From positions 310,001-374,000 of the forward strand of contig NZ_JADMVE010000003.1 in assembly GCF_015547515.1 (NCBI RefSeq): a DNA stretch of 64,000 nucleotides, written 5' to 3'. Below, piece after piece: positions 8,250 to 18,003 of the stretch. A program made the position numbers and the translations under genes. Each line of letters opens with the position of its first letter. Position 1 is the stretch's first letter. Source of the stretch: Eubacterium sp. 1001713B170207_170306_E7 (GTDB lineage: Bacteria; Bacillota; Clostridia; Eubacteriales; Eubacteriaceae). Below the pieces are notes generated by a model, which worked only from the letters and a program-made list of their open reading frames with translations, was not told the origin of the DNA and did not search any database.

Positions 8250-9215
8250 ATGGATACTTTAAAATTTTCAATTATCAGTTTATTGGTCGCGTTTGTCATT
8301 GTCTGGCTCGCCATGCCCAGAGTCCTGCCGGTTCTGCACCGGCTGCACTTCGGACAGGCCATCCGTGAGGAGGGCCCCCAGAGCCATATGAAAAAATCCG
8401 GCACCCCCACCATGGGCGGCCTGGTCATTCAGGGCGCGATTTTGATCGCGGTGATCATCATCAGTTTATTGACCGGAAAATGGGATTTCTTTCCATTGAC
8501 CGTGATGGTGGCGTTTGGGGCCATTGGCTTTATCGACGACTATATCAAGGTTTCAAAAAAGCATAACCTGGGTCTGCGCGCCTGGCAGAAGCTGGTGCTC
8601 CAGTTTGTGGCAGCCCTGGCCATTGCGTTCTACGCGGCGTGGACACCTTCCATCGGCACAGAGCTGGTCGTCCCGTTTACTGGCACTACGGTCGATTTTG
8701 GCATCTGGTATGTTCCCTTTACCTTTTTTGCTGTCGTGGCAGTGACCAACGCAGTCAACCTGACCGACGGCCTTGACGGTCTCGCCTCCGGCGTCACCGC
8801 CATTGTGTGTGTGTTCTTCCTGGCTGTGGCCGTGGCGCTCAGCCAGGTCAGCACCGCTGTTTTCACCGGCGCGGTCATCGGCGCGTGCCTGGGCTTCCTG
8901 CGCTACAACTCAAACCCGGCGGAGATTTTTATGGGGGATACGGGCTCCATGGCGCTGGGCGGCGCGGTGATCGTGATGGCCATCATCACACGGATGCAGA
9001 TCTTCGTGCTGATCGCGGGCCTGCTCTATGTCATTGAGGCCTTATCGGTGGTTATCCAGGTCGGCTACTTCAAGCTGACCCACGGCAAGCGCTTCTTTAA
9101 AATGGCGCCGATCCACCATCACTTTGAGCTCAAGGGCTGGAGTGAGACCCGGGTCGTCACCGTGTTCTGGGTGGTCACAGCAGTCTTTGTGGCGCTGGCA
9201 TTTTTATGTTTATAA
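8250..9215 (+). CDS. mraY: Phospho-N-acetylmuramoyl-pentapeptide-transferase
   Basis: MraY transfers phospho-MurNAc-pentapeptide to undecaprenyl phosphate, making lipid I at the inner face of the membrane. The 321-residue protein has about ten hydrophobic helices. The family motifs are all present: HMKKSGTPTMGG near residue 50, the acidic pair in FIDDYIKVSKKHNLGL, NLTDGLDGLASG, MGDTGSMALGG, and the C-terminal PIHHHFELKGWSE. It lies in the standard murF-mraY-murD order. Confidence 0.97.
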   Translation: MDTLKFSIISLLVAFVIVWLAMPRVLPVLHRLHFGQAIREEGPQSHMKKSGTPTMGGLVIQGAILIAVIIISLLTGKWDFFPLTVMVAFGAIGFIDDYIKVSKKHNLGLRAWQKLVLQFVAALAIAFYAAWTPSIGTELVVPFTGTTVDFGIWYVPFTFFAVVAVTNAVNLTDGLDGLASGVTAIVCVFFLAVAVALSQVSTAVFTGAVIGACLGFLRYNSNPAEIFMGDTGSMALGGAVIVMAIITRMQIFVLIAGLLYVIEALSVVIQVGYFKLTHGKRFFKMAPIHHHFELKGWSETRVVTVFWVVTAVFVALAFLCL

Positions 9216-9235
9216 TTTAGGAGGCGTGAGTAAAA

Positions 9236-10612
9236 TTGAGTGAAAAGATTTTAGTGATTGGAGCTGCCCGCAGCGGCGTGGCGGTTTCAAAGCTTTTAAT
9301 GGATAACGGCAAAGCAGTTGTGCTGACCGACAATCGTCCGGAGGACGTGGTTCTGGCAGAGTTTCCACAGGTGCGGGAGACCTTGGCAGAGCTTGAGGAA
9401 AAGGGCATCGAAACGGTTTTTGGAAGACAGATCGACACGAAGGTTATCAATGAGATCGACCGTGTGGTCACCAGCCCGGGCGTGCCGCTGACCATCCCCA
9501 TCATCACCGAGGCCTACCGCTGCGGCGTGCCTGTCATCGGTGAGGCTGAGCTGGCCTACTGCATGACAAAGGCCCCCTTTGTAGCCATCACCGGCACCAA
9601 CGGCAAAACCACCACCACCACACTGACGGGTGAGATCTTTAAAAACAGCGGCCGCAGGACCTACACAGTAGGCAACATCGGCGACCCCATCAGCAATTAT
9701 GTGACAGGGGCAGCCCCGGAGGACGTGTTCGTGACAGAGATCAGCGCGTTTCAGCTCGAGACCATCAATAAGTTCCGTCCTGTGGCCTCCGCCATCTTAA
9801 ACCTGTCGCCGGACCACATGGACCGGTACGGCACCATGGAAAACTATATTGCCGCCAAGGCCCGTATTTTTGAAAACCAGCGCGGCGAGGACTTCCTGGT
9901 GCTCAACGCCGACGACGAGCAGGTCTGTGAGCTGGGCCGCCAGGCACAGTGCCGGAAATACTATTTCAGCCTGGATAAAAAGGTCGCCCAGGGCGCCTAC
10001 GCCATGGACGGCGGTATTTTTATCAATGACAATGAATCGGTCATTCCCATCTGCCGCGTTGAGGAAATGGGCATCAAGGGCCCCCACAATGTTCAGAACG
10101 CCCTGGCGGCTACCGTGCTCGCCTACTTTATGGGCGTGGATGTGGTCAGCATCGCGGAAACGCTGAAGTCCTTTGGCGGAGTCGAGCACCGTCAGGAATT
10201 TGTGGCCAGCATCGGCGGCGTGGATTATATCAACGATTCCAAGGGCACCAATACCAACGCGGCCATCGTGGCCCTGAACGCCATGACCAAGCCCGTGGTC
10301 CTCATCGCCGGCGGTTATGATAAAAAGGAAGACTACAGCGACTTTATCGAGGTGGTAAAGCAGAAGGTAAAACGGATGATCCTGGTCGGCGCCACGGCTC
10401 CACAGATCGAGGAGACCGCCCAGAATCAGGGCTATTACAACACCGTGCGCGTGGGCGATTATGACGAGGCCGTCAAGGTCGCCTCCGAATGTGCGCTGCC
10501 CGGCGACGTGGTGCTGCTGTCACCGGCCTGTGCCAGCTGGGACATGTTTGATAATTTTGAAATCAGAGGACAGGTCTTTAAGGATTTAGTGAAACGAATC
10601 GGGAGTAACTGA
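9236..10612 (+). CDS. murD: UDP-N-acetylmuramoyl-L-alanine--D-glutamate ligase
   Basis: MurD adds D-glutamate to UDP-MurNAc-L-Ala in the cytoplasm. The 458-residue protein opens with a Rossmann-like turn (ILVIGAARSGVAV) and has the ATP loop GTNGKTTTT at about residues 120-128, followed by NLSPDHMDRYG, GGVEHRQEF, NDSKGTNTNA and LLSPACASWDMF, all typical of MurD. Translation starts at TTG, with AGGAGG 11 bases upstream. Its stop overlaps the ftsW start by one base, so the two are probably coupled. Confidence 0.96.
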   Translation: MSEKILVIGAARSGVAVSKLLMDNGKAVVLTDNRPEDVVLAEFPQVRETLAELEEKGIETVFGRQIDTKVINEIDRVVTSPGVPLTIPIITEAYRCGVPVIGEAELAYCMTKAPFVAITGTNGKTTTTTLTGEIFKNSGRRTYTVGNIGDPISNYVTGAAPEDVFVTEISAFQLETINKFRPVASAILNLSPDHMDRYGTMENYIAAKARIFENQRGEDFLVLNADDEQVCELGRQAQCRKYYFSLDKKVAQGAYAMDGGIFINDNESVIPICRVEEMGIKGPHNVQNALAATVLAYFMGVDVVSIAETLKSFGGVEHRQEFVASIGGVDYINDSKGTNTNAAIVALNAMTKPVVLIAGGYDKKEDYSDFIEVVKQKVKRMILVGATAPQIEETAQNQGYYNTVRVGDYDEAVKVASECALPGDVVLLSPACASWDMFDNFEIRGQVFKDLVKRIGSN

Positions 10613-11727
10613 TGAAAAAAGGAAAAGTAGACAGGCCGTTTGTCATCGCACTGTTGATATTGGTAGGCTTTGGCCTCTTGATGGTCTTTAGCGCCAGCAT
10701 GTACTCATCAACCGTCGACGGCAGCAAGGGCTACGCGCTCTTTCTCAAGCAATTTGGGTTTGTGGCGCTGGGGCTCGTTGTCATGGGCTTTATGAGCAAT
10801 ATCGATTATCGCAAATACAATAATAAGAAAATCAGCATGATCCTGCTGGTCGTGACGGTCTTTCTGCTGCTCCTTGTAATGATACCGGGCATCGGGGTAG
10901 AGGTCAATGATGCCAGGCGGTGGCTGAATGTCGGCATCGGCCAGTTCCAGCCTTCAGAGCTCGCAAAGGTCACAGGCATTCTCTACCTCTCCTCACTGCT
11001 GACGCGGGAGCCGGAGGTGCTGAACGGCAGCACCTGGGAGTTTACCAAGCAGTGTATGGCCCCGATTTTCCTGATCTGCGGCATCACTGCCATCGAGCCC
11101 TCGCTGAGCGCGGCCATGGCCATTGGCTTTGGCATGGTGGCTGTGCTCTATTTTGCAGGGGTGCGCTTTAAACGCTTCGCGCCCTATGCGGCAGTCGGCG
11201 TGGCAGGGGTCGTTGTGCTGATGATCATTGAGCCTTGGCGTCTGGAGCGTTTTAACGTGTTCCTGGGCCGCGGCAGCGTCGATTACCAGATTACCCAGTC
11301 GCTTTTAGCCATTGGGACCGGCGGCATCTTTGGCCAGGGGCTGGGCAACGGCAAGCAGAAATTTCTGTTCCTGCCCGAGCTTCAGAATGACTTTATTTTC
11401 GCCAATATCGGTGAGGAGTTCGGCCTCATCGGCTGTGTTTTTGTTTTGGGTCTTTTCGCCTTCATTATCTGGCGGGGCTTTAAAATTGCCAACACCTCGC
11501 CGGACCGGTTTGGTTATTTGTACACCAGCAGCGTCATGCTGCTGCTGGGCTTTCAGGTATTTGTAAATGTCGGGGTCGCCACCTCGGTCATTCCGGTTAC
11601 CGGGATGGCGCTGCCCTTTGTCAGTGCGGGCGGCACCTCGATGGTCGTGCTCTTTGCCATGCTGGGGCCCATATTGAACATCTCAAGGCAGGCAGACCTG
11701 CGCAAGAGAAAGGGGAGAAGAAAATGA
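10612..11727 (+). CDS. ftsW: FtsW/SpoVE-type peptidoglycan glycosyltransferase
   Basis: A SEDS-family polymerase of 371 residues that polymerises lipid II during septation together with its partner class B PBP, likely the one encoded at 3763-6159. About ten hydrophobic segments are visible. Family motifs include LMVFSASMYSS near the N-terminus, NDARRWLNVGIGQFQPSELAK, the long segment GQGLGNGKQKFLFLPE with QNDFIFANIGEEFG, and PVTGMALPFVSAGGTSM. It overlaps murD by one base and murG by four (ATGA), a tight coupling. Confidence 0.94.
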   Translation: MKKGKVDRPFVIALLILVGFGLLMVFSASMYSSTVDGSKGYALFLKQFGFVALGLVVMGFMSNIDYRKYNNKKISMILLVVTVFLLLLVMIPGIGVEVNDARRWLNVGIGQFQPSELAKVTGILYLSSLLTREPEVLNGSTWEFTKQCMAPIFLICGITAIEPSLSAAMAIGFGMVAVLYFAGVRFKRFAPYAAVGVAGVVVLMIIEPWRLERFNVFLGRGSVDYQITQSLLAIGTGGIFGQGLGNGKQKFLFLPELQNDFIFANIGEEFGLIGCVFVLGLFAFIIWRGFKIANTSPDRFGYLYTSSVMLLLGFQVFVNVGVATSVIPVTGMALPFVSAGGTSMVVLFAMLGPILNISRQADLRKRKGRRK

Positions 11728-12830
11728 AAATTTTAGTGGCGGCCGGCGGCACCGGAGGGCATATCTATCCGGGACTGGCCATTGCAGATAAATTAAAGGA
11801 GCGCCTGCCCGACGCCGAGATTATTTTTATCGGCTCGCAGGTGGGAATGGAGAAAAACATCGTGCCCAAGGAGGGCTACCCCATCGAGTACATCCGTGTA
11901 CGGGGCTTTGAACGGGAGCTGTCCCTGGAAACCCTGGCCGCGGTCAAGGGAATCTTTGACGGCATTTCAGACTCCAGGAAGGTTCTGAAAAGGCACCAGC
12001 CCGATCTGGTGGTGGGCACCGGCGGCTTCACCTGCGGCCCGCTGTTGCTCGAGGCCGCCAAGCGGGGCATCCCCACCATGATCCATGAGCAGAATGCCTA
12101 CCCGGGCAAAACCAACCGGATGCTGGGCAAAAAAGTGGACCGTGTGGCCATCAGCTTTAAGGAGGCTGCCGAGTACTTTCCAGAGGATAAAACCTTTCTG
12201 GCAGGCAACCCGGTGCGCGACGTGTTTAAACAGACCGACCGCCAGGCCCTCAGAGACAGGCTCGGGCTTAAGGACAGCCAGCGGCTGGTCGTGATCATGG
12301 GCGGCAGCCAGGGCGCCGGGAGCATCAACCAGGCGGCAGTCGGCTTTATCGTCCAAAATGCCGGCAATCCGGATATGGTGGTCTATCATCTGACCGGGAG
12401 AGGACAGTATGATAAAGTCCTAGATAGTTTAAAGGAAAATGATGTAAAATTAGATGATTGCCGTAATATAAACGTATTAGCTTACAGCAATGATGTCCAT
12501 ACACTCATCGGCGCGGGGGATCTGGTTGTCAGCCGGTCCGGGGCCATGTCGGTGGCCGAGATCGCGGCGGTGGGCATTCCATCCATTCTGGTGCCCTATC
12601 CCATGGCGGCCGGAAACCATCAGGAATTTAACGCCCGCGTGATTACAGACAACGGCGGCGGTATCCTGATCCACGACGCGGAGCTGACACAGAGCCTGCT
12701 GGCTGAGACCATCCCGGCGCTGCTCCGGGACGAGAAGGGGCTTGAGAAAATGCGGAGGGCCACAAAAGAGCGGGCAATACTGGATGCAGGCGACCGGATT
12801 TGCGCTGAAGCTTTGAAGCTGATCAAATAA
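11724..12830 (+). CDS. murG: UDP-N-acetylglucosamine--lipid I GlcNAc transferase
   Basis: MurG is the membrane-associated GT-B enzyme that converts lipid I to lipid II. The 368-residue protein has the N-terminal GGTGGHIYPG loop, GTGGFTCGPL, the HEQNAYPG motif with its conserved His-Glu, and the C-terminal donor-binding segments GGSQGAGSIN and SRSGAMSVAEIAAVG. It begins inside the end of ftsW. The stretch around 12410-12480 is markedly richer in A and T than the rest of the gene, but the frame is intact. Confidence 0.95.
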   Translation: MKILVAAGGTGGHIYPGLAIADKLKERLPDAEIIFIGSQVGMEKNIVPKEGYPIEYIRVRGFERELSLETLAAVKGIFDGISDSRKVLKRHQPDLVVGTGGFTCGPLLLEAAKRGIPTMIHEQNAYPGKTNRMLGKKVDRVAISFKEAAEYFPEDKTFLAGNPVRDVFKQTDRQALRDRLGLKDSQRLVVIMGGSQGAGSINQAAVGFIVQNAGNPDMVVYHLTGRGQYDKVLDSLKENDVKLDDCRNINVLAYSNDVHTLIGAGDLVVSRSGAMSVAEIAAVGIPSILVPYPMAAGNHQEFNARVITDNGGGILIHDAELTQSLLAETIPALLRDEKGLEKMRRATKERAILDAGDRICAEALKLIK

Positions 12831-12882
12831 ATTGAATAAAAACAAATAAAAAGGGTGACAAAAACCGGTAAATGGTGATAAA

Positions 12883-13659
12883 ATGGATGAAAAGCTGCAA
12901 AGACGTAAAAAATTAAAAAAAAATAAAAGGAAAAGACTGCTAAAATATGTTACACTATTAGTGGTTGCTGTTTCTATTTTATTTGTCTTTGTTTTTGTCA
13001 TGGCACGCGCCATTTCCGCCGGTGTGTTTAACATCAAGCATATTGAAGTAATTGGAAATGAAGTTGTCGATAGCGAAACAATTGTAGAAACTTCGGGAAT
13101 CAATGAAGGTGAAAGCATTTTTTGGGTAGATTTAAACAAGGCTCACTATAATATTGAGGAACTCATAAATGTTGAGAAGCTGGAGATAACAAAAGTAATG
13201 CCGGACAAGATTGTCATCAAGGTCAAGGAAGCGCCGGCCATCTGCGCGGTCAACTATGACAGCAAGATCAATTACATCAACCGTGAGGGGCTTCTGGTAG
13301 AGCGCAGTGAGTATCTCCGCAAGACGGATATTCCCATTGTCACAGGCTTCACGGATATTACCATTGACAAAATCGGGCAGCCGGTCACCTTCAGTCCAGA
13401 CTGGAAGTTTGACACAGTCATGGAGATTCTGAAGACCTTCCAGAACGATGGAAACCTTACGAAGGTTTCGGAAGTGGGTATTACGGAAAACAATACCTAT
13501 CGGATCATTACAAAAAATAACGTGGTGATGACAGTGTCGGATCTGGATAACTTTAAGGGCTCTTACGATTATATCAATACGGTTTTTTCCGAAAACAAGA
13601 GCAATCTGGACATCAATCTGACGACTGGCGGCAACAAACCGATTCTGAAACCAAGATAA
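12883..13659 (+). CDS. ftsQ: Cell division protein FtsQ/DivIB
   Basis: A bitopic divisome protein of 258 residues. A very basic cytoplasmic start (RRKKLKKNKRKR) leads to one membrane helix at about residues 22-45. An extracellular POTRA domain follows, from FNIKHIEVIGNEVVDSETIV to about residue 115, then the beta domain. It works with FtsL and DivIC to hold the septal synthase complex. Its place between murG and the DUF881 genes is usual for Clostridia. About 50 A-rich bases separate it from murG. Confidence 0.88.
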   Translation: MDEKLQRRKKLKKNKRKRLLKYVTLLVVAVSILFVFVFVMARAISAGVFNIKHIEVIGNEVVDSETIVETSGINEGESIFWVDLNKAHYNIEELINVEKLEITKVMPDKIVIKVKEAPAICAVNYDSKINYINREGLLVERSEYLRKTDIPIVTGFTDITIDKIGQPVTFSPDWKFDTVMEILKTFQNDGNLTKVSEVGITENNTYRIITKNNVVMTVSDLDNFKGSYDYINTVFSENKSNLDINLTTGGNKPILKPR

Positions 13660-13673
13660 ACTGAGGTGAAGGC

Positions 13674-14390
13674 TTGAAGCGAAAAGGCAGTTTGGCCATT
13701 GCGTTAATATGTATTTTTGTGGGGGTATTGATCATCCTTCAAATGAAGACAGTGGACCAGCTGGGCGGAACGGTCGATTCCGAGCGCGCCGGTGATCTGG
13801 CTGCTGAAGTGAAGGCCCTCGAAAACAAAAATGACGAGCTGAACAACCAGCTCGAAGACCTCGAGAACCAGCTGGCTAATTATGAATCCAACGCCGCTGG
13901 AACCGATGATGTCATAAAGAAAAAACAGCAGGAGCTGGAAAAGGAGCGGGTGCTGGCAGGTGTAACGGATGTGACGGGTTCAGGCCTGGTCATCACCATT
14001 GATACCGACAGCACAGATTATGACGCCTCCCTTTATTCCAAAAGCTCCGACCTGCTGCTCTCACTGGTAAATGAGCTGAACGCAGCGGGGGCTGAGGCCA
14101 TTTCCATCAATGGCGAACGATTGATTAATACCTCGGAGATCCGCCAGGCGGGCTCCTATATTAATATAAACCGTAACAAATACGGTGCACCCTTTGAGGT
14201 GAAAGTCATTGGCAATTCCCAGGACCTGTCCGCTGCCATCAAAATGCGGGCCGGTGTTGTGGATGTCATGCAGTCCAATAAGCTGAAGGTTTCTATTTCA
14301 CAGGAGGACAATGTTCTGGTAAAGGCCTACAGCGGAGTGATTGACTTTAAGTATGCAACGCCGGTCTCAGGCAGTGGGGCCGATGAATAG
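13674..14390 (+). CDS. DUF881 family protein, first copy
   Basis: A 238-residue DUF881 (YlxW-like) protein: one N-terminal membrane helix (about 6-24), a coiled coil (about 40-90, ALENKNDELNNQLEDLENQL), then the conserved globular part with TGSGLVITI and NAAGAEAISINGERL. The function is not established; in Firmicutes such genes lie between ftsQ and ftsZ, suggesting a role at the division site. The start is TTG behind GAGGTGAAGG. It is followed ten bases later by a second DUF881 gene. Confidence 0.85.
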   Translation: MKRKGSLAIALICIFVGVLIILQMKTVDQLGGTVDSERAGDLAAEVKALENKNDELNNQLEDLENQLANYESNAAGTDDVIKKKQQELEKERVLAGVTDVTGSGLVITIDTDSTDYDASLYSKSSDLLLSLVNELNAAGAEAISINGERLINTSEIRQAGSYININRNKYGAPFEVKVIGNSQDLSAAIKMRAGVVDVMQSNKLKVSISQEDNVLVKAYSGVIDFKYATPVSGSGADE

Positions 14391-14399
14391 CGGTGGGCT

Positions 14400-15128
14400 A
14401 TGAAGAGTATGAATGAAAAAACCATGAACTGGATACTGGTTTCGGTCTTTCTGGTGGTTGGCATCGGAATGGCCCTGATCGTGAAGGAGATTGGTTCCAA
14501 GGATATCCCGGCGCAGCGTACCTTTGTCAACGCGAAGACCTTATACAACCAGGAGCTTGAGGAGGATAACCTCAAGGTGAAAAATGAAGAGCTCAGCAAA
14601 AAACTGGAGGCTGAGCAGAAACGGCTCGAAACCTACGAGGAGGCCCAGAGGGCCATCGCGGATGACGGGTCTGTGGTCGACACTGTCGGCCAGTATCTGG
14701 ACTCAGAGCTCGAAAACTATCAAATGGCAGACGGCTCTGTCGCCATTCAGGGGCCCGGTATTGTCATCACGCTGGAAGACAGCGAGAAGGCCATCGAGCC
14801 CGGTGAGAACCCCAATAAATACCTGGTGCACAACTCAGATGTGCTGGCCGTCATCAACGAACTGAAGGCCGCCGGTGCAGAGGGGATCCAGCTCAATAAA
14901 ATGCGCGTCACCAGCAGCAGCAACATCGACTGCGGCGGTGCGGTTATCAATGTGGATGATGAGATATCCTCTCCGCCATTTGTGATTGAGGCCATTGGAG
15001 ACCCGGAATCCATGTATATTTACTTAAATTCTGATGAAAGTGTTATTCAACTGTTGAAATATTGGGAAATAAAGGTTAATATAGAAAAGTCAGAATATTT
15101 ACGACTCAACAAAAGTAACAAAAAGTAA
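14400..15128 (+). CDS. DUF881 family protein, second copy
   Basis: This 242-residue protein has the same plan as its upstream neighbour: membrane helix (about 10-28), coiled coil (about 40-80), and the globular DUF881 domain with GPGIVITLEDS and LKAAGAEGIQLNKMRV. The two copies are clearly paralogous but well diverged, so the duplication is old; paired copies are common in clostridial dcw clusters. The ribosome site is weak and an alternative ATG lies three codons in. Function unknown. Confidence 0.83.
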   Translation: MKSMNEKTMNWILVSVFLVVGIGMALIVKEIGSKDIPAQRTFVNAKTLYNQELEEDNLKVKNEELSKKLEAEQKRLETYEEAQRAIADDGSVVDTVGQYLDSELENYQMADGSVAIQGPGIVITLEDSEKAIEPGENPNKYLVHNSDVLAVINELKAAGAEGIQLNKMRVTSSSNIDCGGAVINVDDEISSPPFVIEAIGDPESMYIYLNSDESVIQLLKYWEIKVNIEKSEYLRLNKSNKK

Positions 15129-15169
15129 TAAACTGTAATTTGATTTTTTGCAGAGAAACGAGGACAACG

Positions 15170-15796
15170 ATGCTATATCCATTAATAGGGCTGCTCGCAG
15201 GACTTTTAATCGGTGTTGTTTTGCCTTTTGAAATACCGCTGGCATATTCATCCTATCTCTCGATCGCGATACTCGCTTCGCTGAACTCAGTATTTGGCGG
15301 CATCCAGGCTGACCTGGAAGGAAAATTCGACCAAAAGCTGTTTATCACCGGGTTTTTTGGCAACACCATTCTGGCGGCGCTGCTGACCTATATCGGTGAC
15401 CGGGTAGGGATTCCAATATATTACGCAGCAATCTTTTATTTTGGAACCAGCCTGTTTTCAAGCTTTGCGAAGATCCGGCGCTATTATTTCCGCTCCGGCA
15501 GCAAAGAATCAGATCCTAAAGCGATTTCAAAGGAACAGAAGCATGGCCATTCAACCGGCCATAAGGCTGAGCCTATAGAAATAATACATTCCACGACCGA
15601 TGATTTGGACGAGACAGAGGACTATGAGGAAGAAGACTACGAAGCTGTCGAGCTTGACAAGGACGGCTACCGCGGAGACGCTTCCGACGAGGATGAAGTT
15701 TTTGAAGATGATGAAGAACTGGATGAAGAAAAAAAAAATGATGATAAAAAACAAACTAAGAGTTTCTTACGTGAAATAGAGGAGGAAGAAAAGTGA
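15170..15796 (+). CDS. sbp: Small basic protein Sbp (DUF1290) with a long acidic tail
   Basis: The first 110 residues match the DUF1290/Sbp family, a small membrane protein with three hydrophobic segments ([40 protein letters not shown], and [20 protein letters not shown]) coded before ftsZ in Gram-positives. Family members normally end near here. This one runs on for about 90 residues dominated by Asp and Glu ([19 protein letters not shown], then [17 protein letters not shown]). I chose ATG 15170, behind GAGGA, over an in-frame start at 15140. The stop overlaps the GTG of ftsZ, so expression is probably coupled. Confidence 0.8.
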   Translation: MLYPLIGLLAGLLIGVVLPFEIPLAYSSYLSIAILASLNSVFGGIQADLEGKFDQKLFITGFFGNTILAALLTYIGDRVGIPIYYAAIFYFGTSLFSSFAKIRRYYFRSGSKESDPKAISKEQKHGHSTGHKAEPIEIIHSTTDDLDETEDYEEEDYEAVELDKDGYRGDASDEDEVFEDDEELDEEKKNDDKKQTKSFLREIEEEEK

Positions 15797-16887
15797 TTGA
15801 ATTAGATGGCTACAATGATAATTTTGCGAGAATTCGTGTAATTGGTGTTGGCGGCGGCGGGAACAATGCCGTTAACCGCATGATCGAATCAGGTCTGAAG
15901 GGTGTTGACTTCATATCCATCAATACCGATAATCAGGCATTAGCCCTGACCCTGGCTGAAAAACGCCTTCAGATTGGTGAAAAGACCACTGGCGGTCTTG
16001 GTGCGGGCGGTAACCCTGAAATGGGACAGAAGTCTGCGGAAGAAAGCCGTGATGCCATTGCAGATTTAATTCAGGAAACCGATCTGTTGTTTATCACTGC
16101 TGGTATGGGCGGCGGAACCGGTTCCGGTGCTGCGCCGATCATTGCAAAAATTGCCCGTGAAATGGGTATCCTGACCATTGGTGTTGTCACCAAACCATTT
16201 TCCTTTGAAGGCCGGGTACGTATGCGCAACGCTCAGATTGCCAGTGATTTCCTTCAGGACAATGTCGATGCGCTGGTAACCATTCCAAATGACCGCTTAT
16301 TAAGAATGGCCGATAAGACCACTTCCTTAAGAGATGCCTTCAAGCTGGCTGATGATGTATTATTACAGGGTGTCAAGAGTATTTCGGACCTGATCTCTAT
16401 GCCGGGTCTTGTAAGCCTTGACTTTGCCGACGTTAAGACCATCATGAAGGATGCCGGTCTGGCTCACATGGGTGTTGGCCGCGCTTCCGGTGAAAACCGT
16501 GCCGAAGAAGCGGCAAAAGAAGCCATCTTAAGCCCGTTGCTGGAAACCGAAATCGACGGCGCAACCGGCGTGCTCTTAAACATTACCGCAGGCGAAGACC
16601 TGTCACTCTTTGAAGTCGACAGAGCCGCTACCATTGCGAGAGAAGCCTCCGACGAGGACGCCAACGTAATCTTTGGTGCGACCATCGATGAAAGCTTTGG
16701 CGATGAAATTCAGATTACCGTTATCGCTACCGGATTTTTACCGGCAGAAGAAGTGGAAGCTAAAAAAGCTGCAATCCTGAACAGTGCCAATGCCACAGCT
16801 GCAAATACAGCCCCTAAGACTGAAACCAAAACCACCAGCGGCGCAGGTGAATTTGCGATTCCTGGTTTTTTAAGCAACGAAGACTAA
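15793..16887 (+). CDS. ftsZ: Cell division protein FtsZ
   Basis: FtsZ is the tubulin-like GTPase that forms the division ring. The 364-residue protein has [12 protein letters not shown] near the N-terminus, the GTP-binding signature [13 protein letters not shown], and NDRLL plus DFADVKTIM further on. The C-terminal linker is short (about 35 residues) and ends in [11 protein letters not shown], a variant of the peptide that binds FtsA and other partners. Translation starts at GTG, overlapping the sbp stop, behind GAGGAGGAAG. No ftsA is present in this cluster. Codon use looks more like that of highly expressed genes than in the mur genes. Confidence 0.98.
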   Translation: MIELDGYNDNFARIRVIGVGGGGNNAVNRMIESGLKGVDFISINTDNQALALTLAEKRLQIGEKTTGGLGAGGNPEMGQKSAEESRDAIADLIQETDLLFITAGMGGGTGSGAAPIIAKIAREMGILTIGVVTKPFSFEGRVRMRNAQIASDFLQDNVDALVTIPNDRLLRMADKTTSLRDAFKLADDVLLQGVKSISDLISMPGLVSLDFADVKTIMKDAGLAHMGVGRASGENRAEEAAKEAILSPLLETEIDGATGVLLNITAGEDLSLFEVDRAATIAREASDEDANVIFGATIDESFGDEIQITVIATGFLPAEEVEAKKAAILNSANATAANTAPKTETKTTSGAGEFAIPGFLSNED

Positions 16888-16896
16888 GGTGTGTGA

Positions 16897-17352
16897 ATGA
16901 AGTGTCCCTTTTGTGATTATGACGAAAGCAAAGTAGTTGATTCACGACCTGTTGAAGAAGGCACTATGATTCGTAGAAGGAGGGAATGTATCCGGTGTTC
17001 CAAAAGGTTTACGACCTATGAGCGCATTGAAAACATTCCCTTGATCGTTGTTAAAAAAGGCGGGCAGCGCGTCCCCTTTGATAAAAATAAAATTTTGAAC
17101 GGGATGATCAAAGCCTGTGAAAAACGTCCGGTACCCATCGACAACATTCAGCGTGTGGTCGATTTAATGGAGAAGGAGCTTTATCAGGTTGAAGATAAAG
17201 AGGTGGAATCATCCTATATTGGAGAGCGTGTCATGGACGCGCTTAAGGATATCGATCAGGTGGCCTACGTTCGTTTTGCATCAGTTTATCGTGAGTTTAA
17301 GGATGTTGAATCCTTTATGGATGAACTGAACCGCCTTATGTCGGAACGCTGA
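16897..17352 (+). CDS. nrdR: Transcriptional repressor NrdR
   Basis: NrdR represses ribonucleotide reductase operons in response to (d)ATP. The 151-residue protein has the zinc ribbon ([15 protein letters not shown] and [12 protein letters not shown]) and a following ATP-cone domain ([16 protein letters not shown] to about residue 140). Length and order match the family. It starts nine bases after ftsZ. Confidence 0.97.
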   Translation: MKCPFCDYDESKVVDSRPVEEGTMIRRRRECIRCSKRFTTYERIENIPLIVVKKGGQRVPFDKNKILNGMIKACEKRPVPIDNIQRVVDLMEKELYQVEDKEVESSYIGERVMDALKDIDQVAYVRFASVYREFKDVESFMDELNRLMSER

Positions 17353-17368
17353 AGGCGTGGAGTAGTGA

Positions 17369-17896
17369 ATGAAATTTTTTGAAAAAACCATTGCGTCCAA
17401 GGAAATTTATCATGGCCGCATCTTAAATTTAAAGGTCGACGAAGTCGAGCTTCCGGATGGAGGGACCTCTTTCCGGGAACTGGTAGACCACAAGCAGGGG
17501 GTCGGTATTCTGCCTGTCAGAGGCAACCGGATAATATTCGTGCGCCAGTTTAGAAAGGCCATCGAAAAAGTTATCCTGGAAATACCGGCAGGTCTGGTTG
17601 AAGCGGGTGAAGATCCCAAAAAGGCAGCGGTACGGGAGCTGCAGGAAGAAATTGGCCTGAAGCCCCTGGATTTGCACTTTTTAGGAGAAATGTGGCCCTC
17701 ACCGGGATTTACCAATGAAGTGACCACTTTATTTATGGCGTCTCAATTTGTAATTGAGCCGAGAAAACAGGATGATGATGAATTCATCGAAATTGTCGAA
17801 ATGCCTATACGGACAGTTCAGATGCTTTACCTCAAAGGTAAATTTTCAGACGCAAAGACTGCCTGTGTTTTAGGTCGCTTTTTTTCTCTTATGTAA
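17369..17896 (+). CDS. NUDIX hydrolase, likely ADP-ribose pyrophosphatase
   Basis: A 175-residue NUDIX protein. The catalytic NUDIX box is complete: GLVEAGEDPKKAAVRELQ followed by EEIGL, fitting Gx5Ex7REUxEExGU. The segment before it (VDHKQGVGILPV and FVRQFRKAIEKVILEIPAG) is characteristic of the ADP-ribose pyrophosphatase (NudF-like) branch, which cleaves ADP-ribose to AMP and ribose 5-phosphate. It follows nrdR by 16 bases. Confidence 0.87.
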   Translation: MKFFEKTIASKEIYHGRILNLKVDEVELPDGGTSFRELVDHKQGVGILPVRGNRIIFVRQFRKAIEKVILEIPAGLVEAGEDPKKAAVRELQEEIGLKPLDLHFLGEMWPSPGFTNEVTTLFMASQFVIEPRKQDDDEFIEIVEMPIRTVQMLYLKGKFSDAKTACVLGRFFSLM

Positions 17897-18003
17897 ATAA
17901 AATCATCGAGGTGGTCTTTTATCATCTGTGTTGCACACAGGATAACAGATCACTTTTCTTATTATTTGTAGCAAAAAAATTAAAGCTTTTAAGGAGAAAC
18001 TGA

